Of a DNA stretch of 64,000 nt, positions 33,362 to 41,794 are shown in pieces (position 1 is the first letter of the stretch; the number at the start of each line of letters is the position of its first letter). Made by a program: the position numbers and the translations under genes. Below the pieces are notes generated by a model that worked only from the letters and a program-made list of their open reading frames with translations, made no database searches and was not told the origin of the DNA. Origin of the DNA: Terricaulis sp. GTDB taxonomy: Bacteria; Pseudomonadota; Alphaproteobacteria; Caulobacterales; Aquidulcibacteraceae. The stretch covers positions 1,716,776 through 1,780,775 of the forward strand of contig JANPZV010000005.1 in the NCBI GenBank assembly GCA_024707365.1, read 5' to 3'.

Positions 33362-34374
33362 ATGCCTTCCATGACCATGATCCAAGCCCTCAATTCCGCG
33401 CTCGACACCATGCTCGATCGCGATCCCAAAGTGCTCACCTTTGGCGAAGATGCGGGCTATTTCGGCGGCGTGTTCAAAGTCACCGAGCATTTGCAGGAAA
33501 AGTACGGCGCCCGCCGCTGCTTTGATGCGCCGATCAACGAATGCGGCATCGCCGCGACAGCCATCGGCATGGCCGTCTATGGCCTGCGCCCTGTGATCGA
33601 AATCCAGTTCGCGGACTATGTGTATCCCGCTTACGATCAGCTCGTCTCGGAAGCGGCGCGCATCCGCTATCGCTCCGCCGCCGATTACACCGTGCCCATG
33701 ACGGTGCGCATGCCCTATGGCGGGGGCATCTATGGCGGGCAAACCCACAGCCAAAGCCCCGAGGCGCTGTTCACGCATGTGGCGGGCCTCAAAACCGTGA
33801 TCCCGTCCACGCCCTATGACGCCAAGGGCCTGCTCATCGCCTGCATCGAAGATGATGATCCCACCATCTTCCTTGAGCCCAAGCGGGTGTATAACGGCCC
33901 GTTCGATGGCCGCCGCGATCGCCCCGTCAGCCCCTGGTCCAAACACCCGGCCTCCGAGGTGCCGGAGGGCTATTATAAAATCCCGCTCGGCAAAGCGAAC
34001 GTGGTGCGCGAGGGCGCGGATCTCACCATTCTGGCTTATGGCACGATGGTGCATGTCGCGCTCGCCGCCGCCGAAGATAGCGGCATCGATGCGGAGGTGA
34101 TCGATTTGCGCACGCTTGTGCCTGTCGATATCGAAGCCATCGTGCAATCGGTCAGCAAAACCGGGCGCTGCGTGATCGTGCATGAAGCCACCCGTACCTC
34201 CGGCTATGGCGCGGAGCTTACCGCGCTTGTGCAGGAGCATTGCTTCTATCACCTTGAAGCGCCCATCGAGCGCGTGACCGGCTATGACGCCCTATCCGCA
34301 CGCGCTTGAATGGGAGTATTTCCCAACCCCCGCCGCGGCTGATCAAAGCCATGCGCCGCGCGATGGAGGGCTGA
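33362..34374 (+). CDS. Branched-chain 2-oxo acid dehydrogenase E1 beta (two frameshifts near the end)
   Basis: This transketolase-type beta subunit is about 337 aa. It has TFGEDAGYFGGVFKVTEHLQ, DAPINECGIA and EIQFADYVYPAYDQL, then the C-terminal transketolase domain with HEATRTSGYGAE. The first frame ends at 34309 as ...GYDALSARA. The family C-terminus DTPYPHALEWEYFP...LIKAMRRAMEG is present but in two other frames. Two missing bases near 34287 and one extra C in CCCCC near 34327 explain this. With both corrected the gene ends at TGA 34372-34374, 5 bp before E2. Confidence 0.9.
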
Positions 34375-34379
34375 CGCCG

Positions 34380-35834
34380 ATGGGCAAGTTCGTTTTCAAA
34401 TTGCCCGACGTGGGCGAGGGCACGGCCGAAGCCGAAATCGTCGCCTGGCATGTGCGCGTGGGCGATGTCGTGGCCGAGGATGCCCCGCTCGTCGATGTGA
34501 TGACCGATAAGGCCACGGTGGAAATGACATCCCCCGTCGCTGGCAAGGTGGTTGAGATCAATGGCGAAGCCGGCGACATGGCCGCCGTCGGTTCGCCGAT
34601 TGTGGTGTTTGAGACTGAAGCGGAGGAATCCTCCCCCGTTCACGGGGGAGGTGGCGAGCGGAGCGAGCCGGAGGGGGGAAGTGCGCCAGCCCCCCCCCTC
34701 AGTCACGCTCCGCGTGACAGCTCCCCCGCAAGCGGGGGAGCGGAAAAACAAGCGCCACCGCCCAAAACCGAAAAACCGCGCCTTAAAGCCCAATCGGGCG
34801 CTGTCTGGTCCGAGGAAACCGTGCAGGCTGCGATGGCCGGCGCCGCGCCTAAGGCCGTCTCCGTGCCCAGCGCCGCCATGCCCAAGGGCGCATCATCGCC
34901 GCCCAAGCCGCCGCCGTCGCAAGCGGTGGCCAAGCCCGCCGCGTCCGATCCGGCGGTGCGCGAATGGTCCGGCCTTGCTTCGCCCGCCGTGCGCGCGCGC
35001 GCGCAAAAACTGGGCGTGGAGCTTAGCCAAATTCGCGGCACAGGCCCTGACGGCCGCGTGACGCATGAGGATCTCGACGCCGTGCTCGTGCCCGCCGTGG
35101 GCGCGCGCCCAAGCAATGCGCTGGCGCAGAAGAATGGCGTTGAGCCGGTGAAGATCATCGGCCTGCGCCGCAAAATCGCGGAAAAGATGCAGGACGCCAA
35201 GCGCCGTATCCCGCATTTCGCCTATGTCGAAGAAGCTGATCTCACCGAACTTGAAGAGCTCCGCGCGCATCTGAACGCCACCAAGCGCAACGATCAGCCC
35301 AAGCTCACTTTGCTGCCGTTCCTGATGCGTGCGCTTGTGCTGGCGCTGCCGGATTTCCCGCAGATCAACGCGCGCTTTGATGATGAGCAGGGCGTCGTCT
35401 ATCGGCACGACAATGTCGATATCGGCATCGCCACGCAAACCGATAACGGCCTGATCGTGCCTGTCGTCCGCCATGCCGAAGCGCGCGATGTGTGGGATAG
35501 CGCGGCCGAGGTCTCGCGCCTCGCCGCCGCCGTGCGCGCCAACACCGCCACGAAAGAAGAGCTTTCAGGCTCCACCATCACCATCACCTCGCTCGGCGCG
35601 CTGGGCGGCATTGTCACGACCCCGGTGATCAATCACCCCGAGGTGGCGATCATTGGCGTCAACAAGCTGGTCGAACGCCCGGTGGTGAAGAATGGCGCCA
35701 TCGTCGTGCGCAAGATGATGAACTTAAGCTCCTCCTTCGATCACCGCGTGGTCGATGGCTATGACGCCGCCGCCTTCATCCAGCGCGTCAAAGGCATGCT
35801 GGAGCACCCGGCGAGCTTGTTCATCGAGCGGTGA
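34380..35834 (+). CDS. Dihydrolipoamide acyltransferase E2 of the branched-chain complex
   Basis: This 484-aa E2 has a lipoyl domain (residues 1-80, lipoyl Lys44 in MTDKATVEM), a peripheral-subunit binding domain (near residues 200-238, ASPAVRARAQKLG...GPDGRVTHEDL) and a catalytic domain ending with SFDHRVVDGYDAAAF, which contains the active-site His. The Ala/Pro-rich linker after the lipoyl domain (residues about 83-121) is encoded by a copy of the intergenic palindrome, in frame. It completes the operon; no E3 (lpd) gene follows in the window, so E3 is probably shared with other complexes. Confidence 0.92.
   Translation: MGKFVFKLPDVGEGTAEAEIVAWHVRVGDVVAEDAPLVDVMTDKATVEMTSPVAGKVVEINGEAGDMAAVGSPIVVFETEAEESSPVHGGGGERSEPEGGSAPAPPLSHAPRDSSPASGGAEKQAPPPKTEKPRLKAQSGAVWSEETVQAAMAGAAPKAVSVPSAAMPKGASSPPKPPPSQAVAKPAASDPAVREWSGLASPAVRARAQKLGVELSQIRGTGPDGRVTHEDLDAVLVPAVGARPSNALAQKNGVEPVKIIGLRRKIAEKMQDAKRRIPHFAYVEEADLTELEELRAHLNATKRNDQPKLTLLPFLMRALVLALPDFPQINARFDDEQGVVYRHDNVDIGIATQTDNGLIVPVVRHAEARDVWDSAAEVSRLAAAVRANTATKEELSGSTITITSLGALGGIVTTPVINHPEVAIIGVNKLVERPVVKNGAIVVRKMMNLSSSFDHRVVDGYDAAAFIQRVKGMLEHPASLFIER
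34627..34744. repeat. Palindromic repeat (CTCCCC family A) inside the E2 coding sequence
   Basis: CCTCCCCCGTTCACGGGGGAGG...GGAGGGG and CCCCCTCAGTCACGC...CTCCCCCGCAAGCGGGGGAGC give the same two-armed layout as intergenic copies at 35860-35990, 39901-40051 and 40441-40584. Here it is read in frame as a Gly/Ser/Pro/Glu-rich linker between the lipoyl and E3-binding domains, without stop codons. Confidence 0.85.
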
Positions 35835-35859
35835 GGCGGGGCGCTACTGGCAGCGCGTG

Positions 35860-35990
35860 CTCCCCCGCTAGGGGGAGCTGTCAGCGAAGCTGACTGAGGG
35901 GGCGGCGCCGCGGCTTGCCGATGTTCGCGCCCACCCCTCCGTCGCGTGCTGCGCACGCGCCACCTCCCCCTCGCGGGGGAGGACGCGGAG
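35860..35990. repeat. Palindromic repeat, family A
   Basis: One arm is CTCCCCCGCTAGGGGGAG followed by CTGTCAGCGAAGCTGACTGAGGGGGCGG. The other is CCCCTCCGTCGCGTGCTGCGCACGCGCCACCTCCCCCTCGCGGGGGAGG. Each arm folds on itself. The repeat occupies most of the space after the E2 gene and may double as its transcription terminator. Confidence 0.8.
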
Positions 35991-36113
35991 AAGCTGCTGC
36001 GTTTTTTGAAATCGTGAATGCTCAGCGCGTTTCGCCGGCGCGGCTTTGTCTCCGATCTTGTTGACGGCCTTCGCCGCCGCGCGTCTAGTGACGCCTTGCA
36101 TTGGGGGATTGCT

Positions 36114-36644
36114 ATGCGTCGGCGCTGGCTTGCGGTTTTTGTTCTCGCGCTGGCGCTGATCGCGCCCGGCGCGGCGCGCGCGTGCATGCCCATGCCGCCG
36201 CCGTCGCAAATGGAAGGCGAAAGCGATGAGGCCTATCAGCTGCGGCTGGAGGAGGTGCGCGCTGCGCAAGCCGCCGAAGATTTCGCCTTCCGCGCCCGCA
36301 TGCAGCGGGAAGCCTGGGAAAATTCCCAATCGGTGCTGATCGCCCGCGTTGTGCGCACGGGCGCAGTCGTGCCGCTCGGCGATCACGGTGAAACCCCACG
36401 CCCCACGCTGCGCCCGGTGCGCTGGCTCAAGGGCTCAGGCCCCGCGCGCCCGTTCCATGTGCGCTACACCGAATTCATCAGCTGCGCGCCTGTCGGCGGG
36501 GGCGATGCTGTGCGCGGCGCTGTGGGGGAGGAATTCGTCGTGTTCGTGCGCAACGGCCGCCCCGGCGTGCGCAGCATTATCGGCTCGGTCGCCGTCAATG
36601 CGATTGCGGATGATCAGCTCCGCGCCCGCGTCGCCGCCGAATAA
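36114..36644 (+). CDS. Hypothetical exported protein
   Basis: The 176-aa protein has a classical signal peptide (MRRRWLAVFVLALALIAPGAARA) and a cysteine straight after cleavage. A helical, charged stretch follows (MEGESDEAYQLRLEEVRAAQAAED). The C-terminal half (VLIARVVRTGAVVPLG...EFISCAPVGGGDAVRGAVGEEFVVFVRNG) looks like a beta-rich OB-type fold similar to tissue-inhibitor-like domains; that likeness is only an impression. ATG 36114 is supported by a nearby GGGGGA. It ends back-to-back with yaiI, with stops adjacent (36644/36645). Function unknown. Confidence 0.65.
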   Translation: MRRRWLAVFVLALALIAPGAARACMPMPPPSQMEGESDEAYQLRLEEVRAAQAAEDFAFRARMQREAWENSQSVLIARVVRTGAVVPLGDHGETPRPTLRPVRWLKGSGPARPFHVRYTEFISCAPVGGGDAVRGAVGEEFVVFVRNGRPGVRSIIGSVAVNAIADDQLRARVAAE

Positions 36645-37107
36645 TCAGCGCAGCCTCTTCGCCTTATGCACGGCCGCGTCCAGCGCCGATAAAAAGCGTG
36701 AGCGATCCGCCGCGGAAAACGGCTTTGGCCCGCCGCCGCCTTCCCCGAAGGAGCGCAAATGCTCCATCAGCTCGCGCTGCGCCAACGCCGCGCCCGATCG
36801 AGGCGGGGGTGAATTCTTTCCCCGTCGCCCCCAGCGCCAGCGCGCCAGCTTTCAGCGCGCGGTCCGCCAGCGGAATGTCATTGGTGATGACGATGTCGCC
36901 TTTTTGCGCGCGTTCGGCGATCCAATCATCGGCTGCATCCGCGCCCGCATCCACCAGCGCAAATTGCACATCCGGCGGGGTGCGCATGTACGCATTCGCC
37001 ACCACGATCACCGCGCACCCGCAGCGCCGCGCCACCTTGTAAACTTCCTCTTTCACCGGGCAGGCGTCGGCATCGACAAAAATGGTGGGAGCGGCGGGCG
37101 TGGGCAT
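36645..37107 (-). CDS. YaiI/YqxD-family (DUF188) protein, one frameshift
   Basis: This UPF0178 protein of about 153 aa has a PIN-like fold of unknown role. It begins [26 protein letters not shown] and contains [26 protein letters not shown] and [10 protein letters not shown]. The last third is displaced by one base at CCC near 36797-36799. Removing one C restores [35 protein letters not shown], the normal family C-terminus with its GPKPF motif, ending at 36645. The break is therefore taken as a sequencing error. Confidence 0.85.
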
Positions 37108-37179
37108 GGGCGGTGCTATAGGCTGGATTTTCCGCAGGTTCGATGCAAAAATCCGCGCAGCTCGTTGGAGGGGAGGCGC

Positions 37180-37683
37180 ATGCGCATCGCGGCAATTATC
37201 GTGGCGGCGCTTGCGTGCGCCTCGGGCGCGTCCTTGGCGCAGCAGGCGGATCCGCCCGAAGCCGCGCCGTTTCGTCCGTCTTATGAGCGTGTCGCTGATG
37301 GGCCGCCGGTTGGGCGGATCGTGCCGCCGCGCATGCTTGATCGCGGGCAATCGGGCATGGCGCATTTGTGCTGCACCCCGCGCGCGGACCGCACGCTCAG
37401 CTGTGAGGTGGCGCATGAATGGCCGCGCCGCAGCGGCTTTGGCGCTGTCGCCATCGGCATGGCTGAGCAGAGACGGCTCACCGTCGCCTCCTATGAAGCC
37501 TATCAAAACCTGCCCGCGCCGGTGGCGCTGAGCTACCCAGTGGAATTCCGCATGCTGCCGATGCGCGCCAATGTGGAGGCGGGGCTCAGCGACGCCGTCG
37601 CCGGCGCGCGCATGCTCTGCGGCGAAGGCAGCGTTCCGGCTGAGCCGATTGTGGTTTCGGCGGAACGCATAGGCAGACGATGA
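37180..37683 (+). CDS. Hypothetical exported protein with a TonB-C-like fold
   Basis: The 167-aa protein starts with a signal peptide (MRIAAIIVAALACASGASLA). The central segment HLCCTPRADRTLSCEVAHEWPRRSGFGAVAIGMAEQRRL follows the pattern of TonB C-terminal domains (strand-cysteine, turn, LSCxV, GFG, AAxxLA). It lacks the N-terminal TM and proline-rich spacer of true TonB. GGAGGGGAGG directly precedes ATG 37180. A periplasmic binding or scaffolding role is conceivable; function is not known. It is divergent from yaiI, with 72 bp between the two starts. Confidence 0.6.
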   Translation: MRIAAIIVAALACASGASLAQQADPPEAAPFRPSYERVADGPPVGRIVPPRMLDRGQSGMAHLCCTPRADRTLSCEVAHEWPRRSGFGAVAIGMAEQRRLTVASYEAYQNLPAPVALSYPVEFRMLPMRANVEAGLSDAVAGARMLCGEGSVPAEPIVVSAERIGRR

Positions 37684-37854
37684 AACCCCTCGCCGCCCCT
37701 CATCCTCGCCGCCGCTTGAATCTACGGAATAATTTCCGCTTTTCGTTCCGCTCTCCCCAAAACAATCGCCCCGCGCCATCTTCCCGCCGCCTGTTAACCC
37801 TCTTATGAAGGGCGAGGGACGCGCGCGAGAAACACGCGAAGGGTAGGCAACGCC

Positions 37855-39452
37855 ATGGCTGACGTTTTCATCTCCTACGCCAGCGAGGATCGCGGCCGCG
37901 TTCGCCCGCTCGCCGACGCGCTGCAGCAGCGCGGCTTCAAAGTGTGGTGGGATCGCTCGCTCGCGTCGGGCCAGGATTATACCGCCGTCATCGAGCGTGA
38001 GCTGAAAAACGCCAAGGCGGTGATCGTCGTCTGGACGCAAAGCTCCACCAATTCCACCTTCGTGCGCGATGAGGCGGGCCGCGCCCGCGATCAGGGCCGG
38101 CTCGTGCCCGTGCTGCTCGATAACGTGCAGCTGCCGCTCGGCTTCGGCGCCTTTCAGGCCGAGGATTTCACCAAATGGAACGGCGGCTCAAACGCCCCGC
38201 AAATGCAGATTCTCGAAGAGGCGCTGAAAGCCAAGATCGAGGGGCGGGATGTGAACTCCGCCGAGATCGCGCGCAAGCGGCGCAAGCTGATGGCGCGCGT
38301 GCGGCTGGTTTCGGTGCTCACCGTGATTGCGCTGGTGATCGGCATCGCCGCGGGCGGGCGCTATCTGTTCGATCCGCCGAAAACCGAGGTCACGCAGGCC
38401 GATCTGCGCGCCGAATTGCTGCGGCTTCTGGCCGAAGGCCAGCTCACGCCCGAGCAGGCGATCCAGCTGGCGCAAATCCTTGAGGCCGGCGCGCTGGGCG
38501 AGGTGTCCAGCACCGATAGCGCGCCATCGCCGATGGTCGCTGAAGGGCCTGAAATGCGCGGCGCGGTGAGCGATGGCGCGCCGGTGGAGGCTTCGCTGGC
38601 CTCGTTCCAGAACGATGCGAGCGAAACCTATCGCACCGCCTTTGCCGCGCTCTCGCAGCATTCCAGCGCCGAGGTGCGCCTGGCTGTCGCGCAGATGAGC
38701 CAGCCGGAAACCAGGGACGCGGTGATGCAAACGCTCTGGACCTACGCGCAAAACAACCCCGACGATCCGCTGCGCGATCAGATCTATCTGCTGTGCGGCT
38801 CGGTCGGTGAAGCGAACGACAGCCCGCTCGGCCAGCGCGCGCTCGAAGTGGCGGCCAACGTCGCCACCAACGATCCGGCTGTGTGGCGCATGCTTTCGCG
38901 CTCTTACGCGCGCACCGATCGCTGCAGCGAAGCGCGCGGGGCCGCGCTTGTCTCCGAGGCGGTGCAGGCGCAAAGCGCCGGCGATACCGCAGCGGCCGAA
39001 CAGCGCCTGCAAGAAGCGCTGCCCGAACTTGAAACGCCCGTGCTGCGCGCGCCCGTCGTCTCCAATCTCGGCCAGATCGCCGAGCGGCGCGATGATTGGA
39101 GTTCGGCCAGCGCACGCTATGCCGAAGCGTACCGCCTGCGCGAGCAATCATCGCGTCAAGCGCCCGCGCGCGCGGCTGAGCGCGAATTGCAGGCCGACGC
39201 CCAGCAGCTTGTGATCGCGCTCGATCGCAGCGGCCGCACGCGCGAAGCGTGCGAGCGGCTGCGCCAGGCGCAAGAGGCGCACAATGTCGCCGCGCCCGAT
39301 CAGGAATTGCTCGACGCTGCGCGCGCGAAACCAACACCCGGCTCAGCCCGCGTGTGGAGCTTGCCCCGCAATTGCGCGAAGATAGCGCCGCGCCCCAGCG
39401 CCGCATGCGCAATGTCGAGCTGCAACAGCGCACGGTAACGCCGAGCGAATGA
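37855..39452 (+). CDS. TIR-domain protein with TM helix and helical repeats (one frameshift)
   Basis: The protein, about 532 aa, has an N-terminal TIR domain (residues 1-130: VFISYASEDRGRVRPLADALQQRGFKVWWD, with Glu47/Glu49 in VIERELKNA as candidate NADase glutamate and VRDEAGRA). One TM helix follows (about 151-168, LVSVLTVIALVIGIAAGG). The C-terminal part is a helical region of TPR-like repeats. The frame shifts in GCGCGCGCG near 39322-39330; the other frame gives ETNTRLSPRVELAPQLRED...VTPSE ending at 39452. The layout (cytosolic TIR, periplasmic repeats) suggests signalling across the membrane. No defence genes flank it. Function unknown. Confidence 0.75.
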
Positions 39453-39494
39453 GCGTCGGCGCATGATTGAAATGGGCGCTTTGCGCCCCATTTA

Positions 39495-39573
39495 AGCCAA
39501 GCGAGGCCACGCCCTCGGCCGCATGGTGCGGTGTTTAAGTCCGGGACGGCCCGGCCCTTCAAGGAGGGCCGTT
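39495..39573 (+). promoter_or_regulatory. Structured leader of the SMR gene, possible guanidine-II-like riboswitch
   Basis: Directly before the ATG is a hairpin CCGGG-ACGG-CCCGG (39541-39554) with an ACGR loop like those of mini-ykkC/guanidine-II RNAs. An overlapping hairpin GGCCC...GGGCC (39553-39570) has the ribosome site AAGGAGG in its loop. Upstream CCGCA-TGG-TGCGG and CGAGG...CCTCG can also pair. The gene controlled is a Gdx-type exporter, the usual target. A second ACGR hairpin, required for the known class, is not found, so this is tentative. Confidence 0.35.
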
Positions 39574-39891
39574 ATGCCCTGGATTTATTTGGCGTTCGCC
39601 GGCCTGCTCGAAATCGTCTGGGCGTTCTCGATGAAGCAATCGGAAGGCTTCACCCGGCTTGGGCCCTCGCTCATCACGCTCGTCGCTATGATCGCCAGCT
39701 TCGCGCTGCTCGCGCTTTCGATGAAAACCCTGCCGCTCTCGATCGCCTATCCGGTCTGGACCGGCATTGGCGCTGTTGGCGCATTCGCTGTCGGCGTGCT
39801 CGTGCTCGGCGAGGCCGCCAGCCTCACCCGCATCGCCGCCGCCGTGCTGATCGTGGCGGGCTTGGTGCTGATGAAGCTTTCGACGGATTAG
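39574..39891 (+). CDS. SMR-family guanidinium exporter Gdx (SugE-like)
   Basis: This 105-aa four-helix small multidrug resistance protein has the essential glutamate in LLEIVWAFSMKQSEGFTRL (Glu13). It also has SIAYPVWTGIGAVGAF in TM3 and the C-terminal IAAAVLIVAGLVLMK. The KQSEGFTR loop is typical of the Gdx/SugE subtype, which exports guanidinium in exchange for protons, rather than the EmrE/Qac subtype. It functions as an antiparallel dimer in the inner membrane. ATG 39574 follows AAGGAGGG. Its leader folds into hairpins (see 39495-39573). Confidence 0.88.
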   Translation: MPWIYLAFAGLLEIVWAFSMKQSEGFTRLGPSLITLVAMIASFALLALSMKTLPLSIAYPVWTGIGAVGAFAVGVLVLGEAASLTRIAAAVLIVAGLVLMKLSTD

Positions 39892-39900
39892 CCGCCGTCT

Positions 39901-40051
39901 CGTGCTCCCCCGCTAGGGGAGCTGTCATCCCGGACTTGATCCGGGATGACTGAGGGGGCGGCGCCGTCATCTGCCGATTGCTGCGCCCGCCCCTCCGTCA
40001 CGCGGCTTCCGCCGCGCGCCACCTCCCCCTCGCGGGGGAGGACGCAGAGTA
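39901..40051. repeat. Palindromic repeat, family A
   Basis: The left arm is GTGCTCCCCCGCTAGGGGAGC, followed by a GTCATCCCGGA...TCCGGGATGAC hairpin. The right arm is CCCTCCGTCACGCGGCTTCCGCCGCGCGCCACCTCCCCCTCGCGGGGGAGG. Together with the copy at 40441-40584 it brackets the small DUF559 gene on both sides. Confidence 0.8.
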
Positions 40052-40073
40052 AAAGGTGCGCTAGAATTTGTGC

Positions 40074-40433
40074 ATGCCCAATCCGCTCGCCCGCGCGATG
40101 CGACGCCGCATGACCGATGCGGAGATGCGGCTTTGGCTTTATTTGCGGCCAATGCGCTATCAGGGCCTTGCCTTTCGCCGTCAATCGCCGCTGGGCCGCT
40201 ACATCATTGATTTCGAGTGCCGGCGCGCGAAATTGTGCGTGGAGGCCGATGGCGGCCAGCATGGCATGACTGACAATCTCGCTTATGACGCCGAGCGCAC
40301 GCAATGGCTTGAAAGCCAAGGCTATCGCGTATTGCGCTACACAAACGCCGATGTGCTGCGCGCAACCGGCGAGGTCGTTGATGAAATCATTCGCATCGCC
40401 AAACAGCGCGCTGAGAAATTGCGCGAACCCTGA
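40074..40433 (+). CDS. DUF559 (Vsr-like) endonuclease-domain protein
   Basis: This is a 119-aa single-domain protein of the DUF559 family, related to very-short-patch repair endonucleases. It shows ARAMRRRMTDAEMRLWLYLR, the core RRQSPLGRYIIDFECRRAKLCVEADGGQH (with Asp and Glu of the PD-(D/E)XK site) and a C-terminal helix. ATG 40074 is preferred. The gene sits between two copies of the family A palindrome, an arrangement consistent with a mobile or recombining cassette. The cellular substrate is not known. Confidence 0.85.
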   Translation: MPNPLARAMRRRMTDAEMRLWLYLRPMRYQGLAFRRQSPLGRYIIDFECRRAKLCVEADGGQHGMTDNLAYDAERTQWLESQGYRVLRYTNADVLRATGEVVDEIIRIAKQRAEKLREP

Positions 40434-40440
40434 GAGCTTC

Positions 40441-40584
40441 GTCCTCCCCCGCTAGGGGGAGGTGGCGCGCGGCGGAGCCGCGTGACGGAGGGGCGGGCGC
40501 AAGATGCGCAAGCACAAGCGCCGCCCCCTCAGTCAGCGCTGGCGCGCTGCCAGCTCCCCCTAGCGGGGGAGCACGAGCGCCGGA
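40441..40584. repeat. Palindromic repeat, family A
   Basis: CCTCCCCCGCTAGGGGGAGG, a GCGCGGCGGAGCCGCG hairpin and GGAGGGGCGG lie on the left. GCCGCCCCCTCAGTCAGCGCTGG...CCAGCTCCCCCTAGCGGGGGAGC lies on the right. It is the nearest match in the window to the copy inside the E2 gene. It fills the gap between the DUF559 gene and the end of rsmD. Confidence 0.8.
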
Positions 40585-40591
40585 GAGCGCC

Positions 40592-41154
40592 TCACCCAGC
40601 CCGTAAAAACATCACCTTCGCCGCGCCATACTCGCGCGTATCCAGCACCTCAAACCCTGGCGTATCCAGCGCTTCATCCGCGCCGCACTCAAACACGACA
40701 AGCGCGCCCGTTTCGATCCAGCCGCCGCCTTTCAGCCGCGCCAGCGCGCGCGTGCCGAGGCCCTTGGCGTAAGGCGGATCAAGAAACACAAGGTCGAACG
40801 GCTCGCCCAGGCCTGCAGGCTTAAGCCCCAGATCCGTCGCGTCGCGCCGATGGATGCGCGTGGCGCCAAACAAGCCCAGCGCCTCGATATTATCGCGGAT
40901 GGTCCCGCGCGCGCCCGCGTCGGTTTCTACAAAAAGCGCAAACGCCGCCCCGCGCGACATCGCCTCCAGCCCCAAAGCGCCCGAGCCGGCAAACAAATCC
41001 AGCACCCGCCGCCCTTCCACGCCGGGGGACCATTCCGCATGCGCCAGAATGTTGAACAGCGCCTCGCGCGCGCGCGATCGCCCGTGGGGCGCGTGTCGCG
41101 CCCTGGCGGCGCCGCAATCGCGCGGCCTTTATGCTCGCCACCGACAATCCGCAT
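40592..41154 (-). CDS. rsmD: 16S rRNA (guanine-966 N2)-methyltransferase RsmD (one frameshift)
   Basis: RsmD methylates G966 of 16S rRNA on the assembled 30S subunit. It starts MRIVGGEHKGRAIAAPPG...TRPTGDR (41154). The SAM motif VLDLFAGSGALGLEAMSRG and the catalytic DPPY in LVFLDPPYAKG follow. The frame breaks in the long CGCGCGCGCG run near 41075-41088; removing one GC pair restores DRAREALFNILAHAEW. Length after repair is about 187 aa, normal. The end abuts a family A repeat. Confidence 0.9.
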
Positions 41155-41200
41155 CGCCCGCTCCTTGACCGGGGATGGGCCTATCAGGAGAAACGACAGG

Positions 41201-41767
41201 GTGGAAACCATCGCCCTCGATCTCGCCGCTTTTTTTCAGGTGCTCCTGATCGACCTTGCGCTCAGCGCCGATAACGCGCTGACCGTGGGCCTCGCCATTT
41301 CCGGGCAGGCCGATGAGCGCCGCCGCCGCGCCGCGTTGTTTTGGGGGCTGGTGCTGGCGCTTGCCTTGCGCATCGCGCTTGGCACGCTGGCCATCTCCGC
41401 GCTCGTTCTGCCCGGCGCGCTGCTGATTGGCGGCGCGCTTGCGCTCATCGCCGCCTGGCGCTTACGGGCGCCGCGCATCGCCTATCGCGTGCGTGAGGCG
41501 CCGCAAGGCTTTGCGCTGGCGCTGATCGCGGTGGCGCTGGCTGATATCTCGCTCGAAGGCGTGATCGCCGCCGCCGCAATCTCCCGCCACAGCGCCTTCA
41601 TCCTCGGCTTTGCGCTGGTGATCTCCACGCTGCTCACCGCCATCGCCGCGCCGCTGATCGCGCGCGCGGTTGCGCGGCGCCGCTGGCTCTCCTGGCTCGC
41701 GCTTGCGTGCATCGTGGTTGCGGGCGCGAGCATGATCTGGAGCGGGGCGCGCGCCTTGGCGCTGTAG
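41201..41767 (+). CDS. TerC-family-like membrane protein
   Basis: This integral membrane protein of 188 aa has about six TM helices. The N-terminal LIDLALSADNALTVGLAISG and the later VALADISLEGVIAAAAI resemble the paired acidic TM motifs of TerC/YjbE-type metal (Mn2+) exporters. GTG 41201 is chosen because AGGAGA lies just upstream and the N-terminus fits. It is divergent from rsmD (46 bp). A metal-efflux role follows from the family and is not proven for this branch. Confidence 0.7.
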   Translation: METIALDLAAFFQVLLIDLALSADNALTVGLAISGQADERRRRAALFWGLVLALALRIALGTLAISALVLPGALLIGGALALIAAWRLRAPRIAYRVREAPQGFALALIAVALADISLEGVIAAAAISRHSAFILGFALVISTLLTAIAAPLIARAVARRRWLSWLALACIVVAGASMIWSGARALAL

Positions 41768-41794
41768 AATCTCTCTGCCATCGGCGAGAAGGCC

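Noticed and set aside
37790..37815. TTAACC half-site as CtrA promoter of the TIR gene
   Set aside because: Only a single half-site is present and spacing to a second half does not fit; too weak to list.
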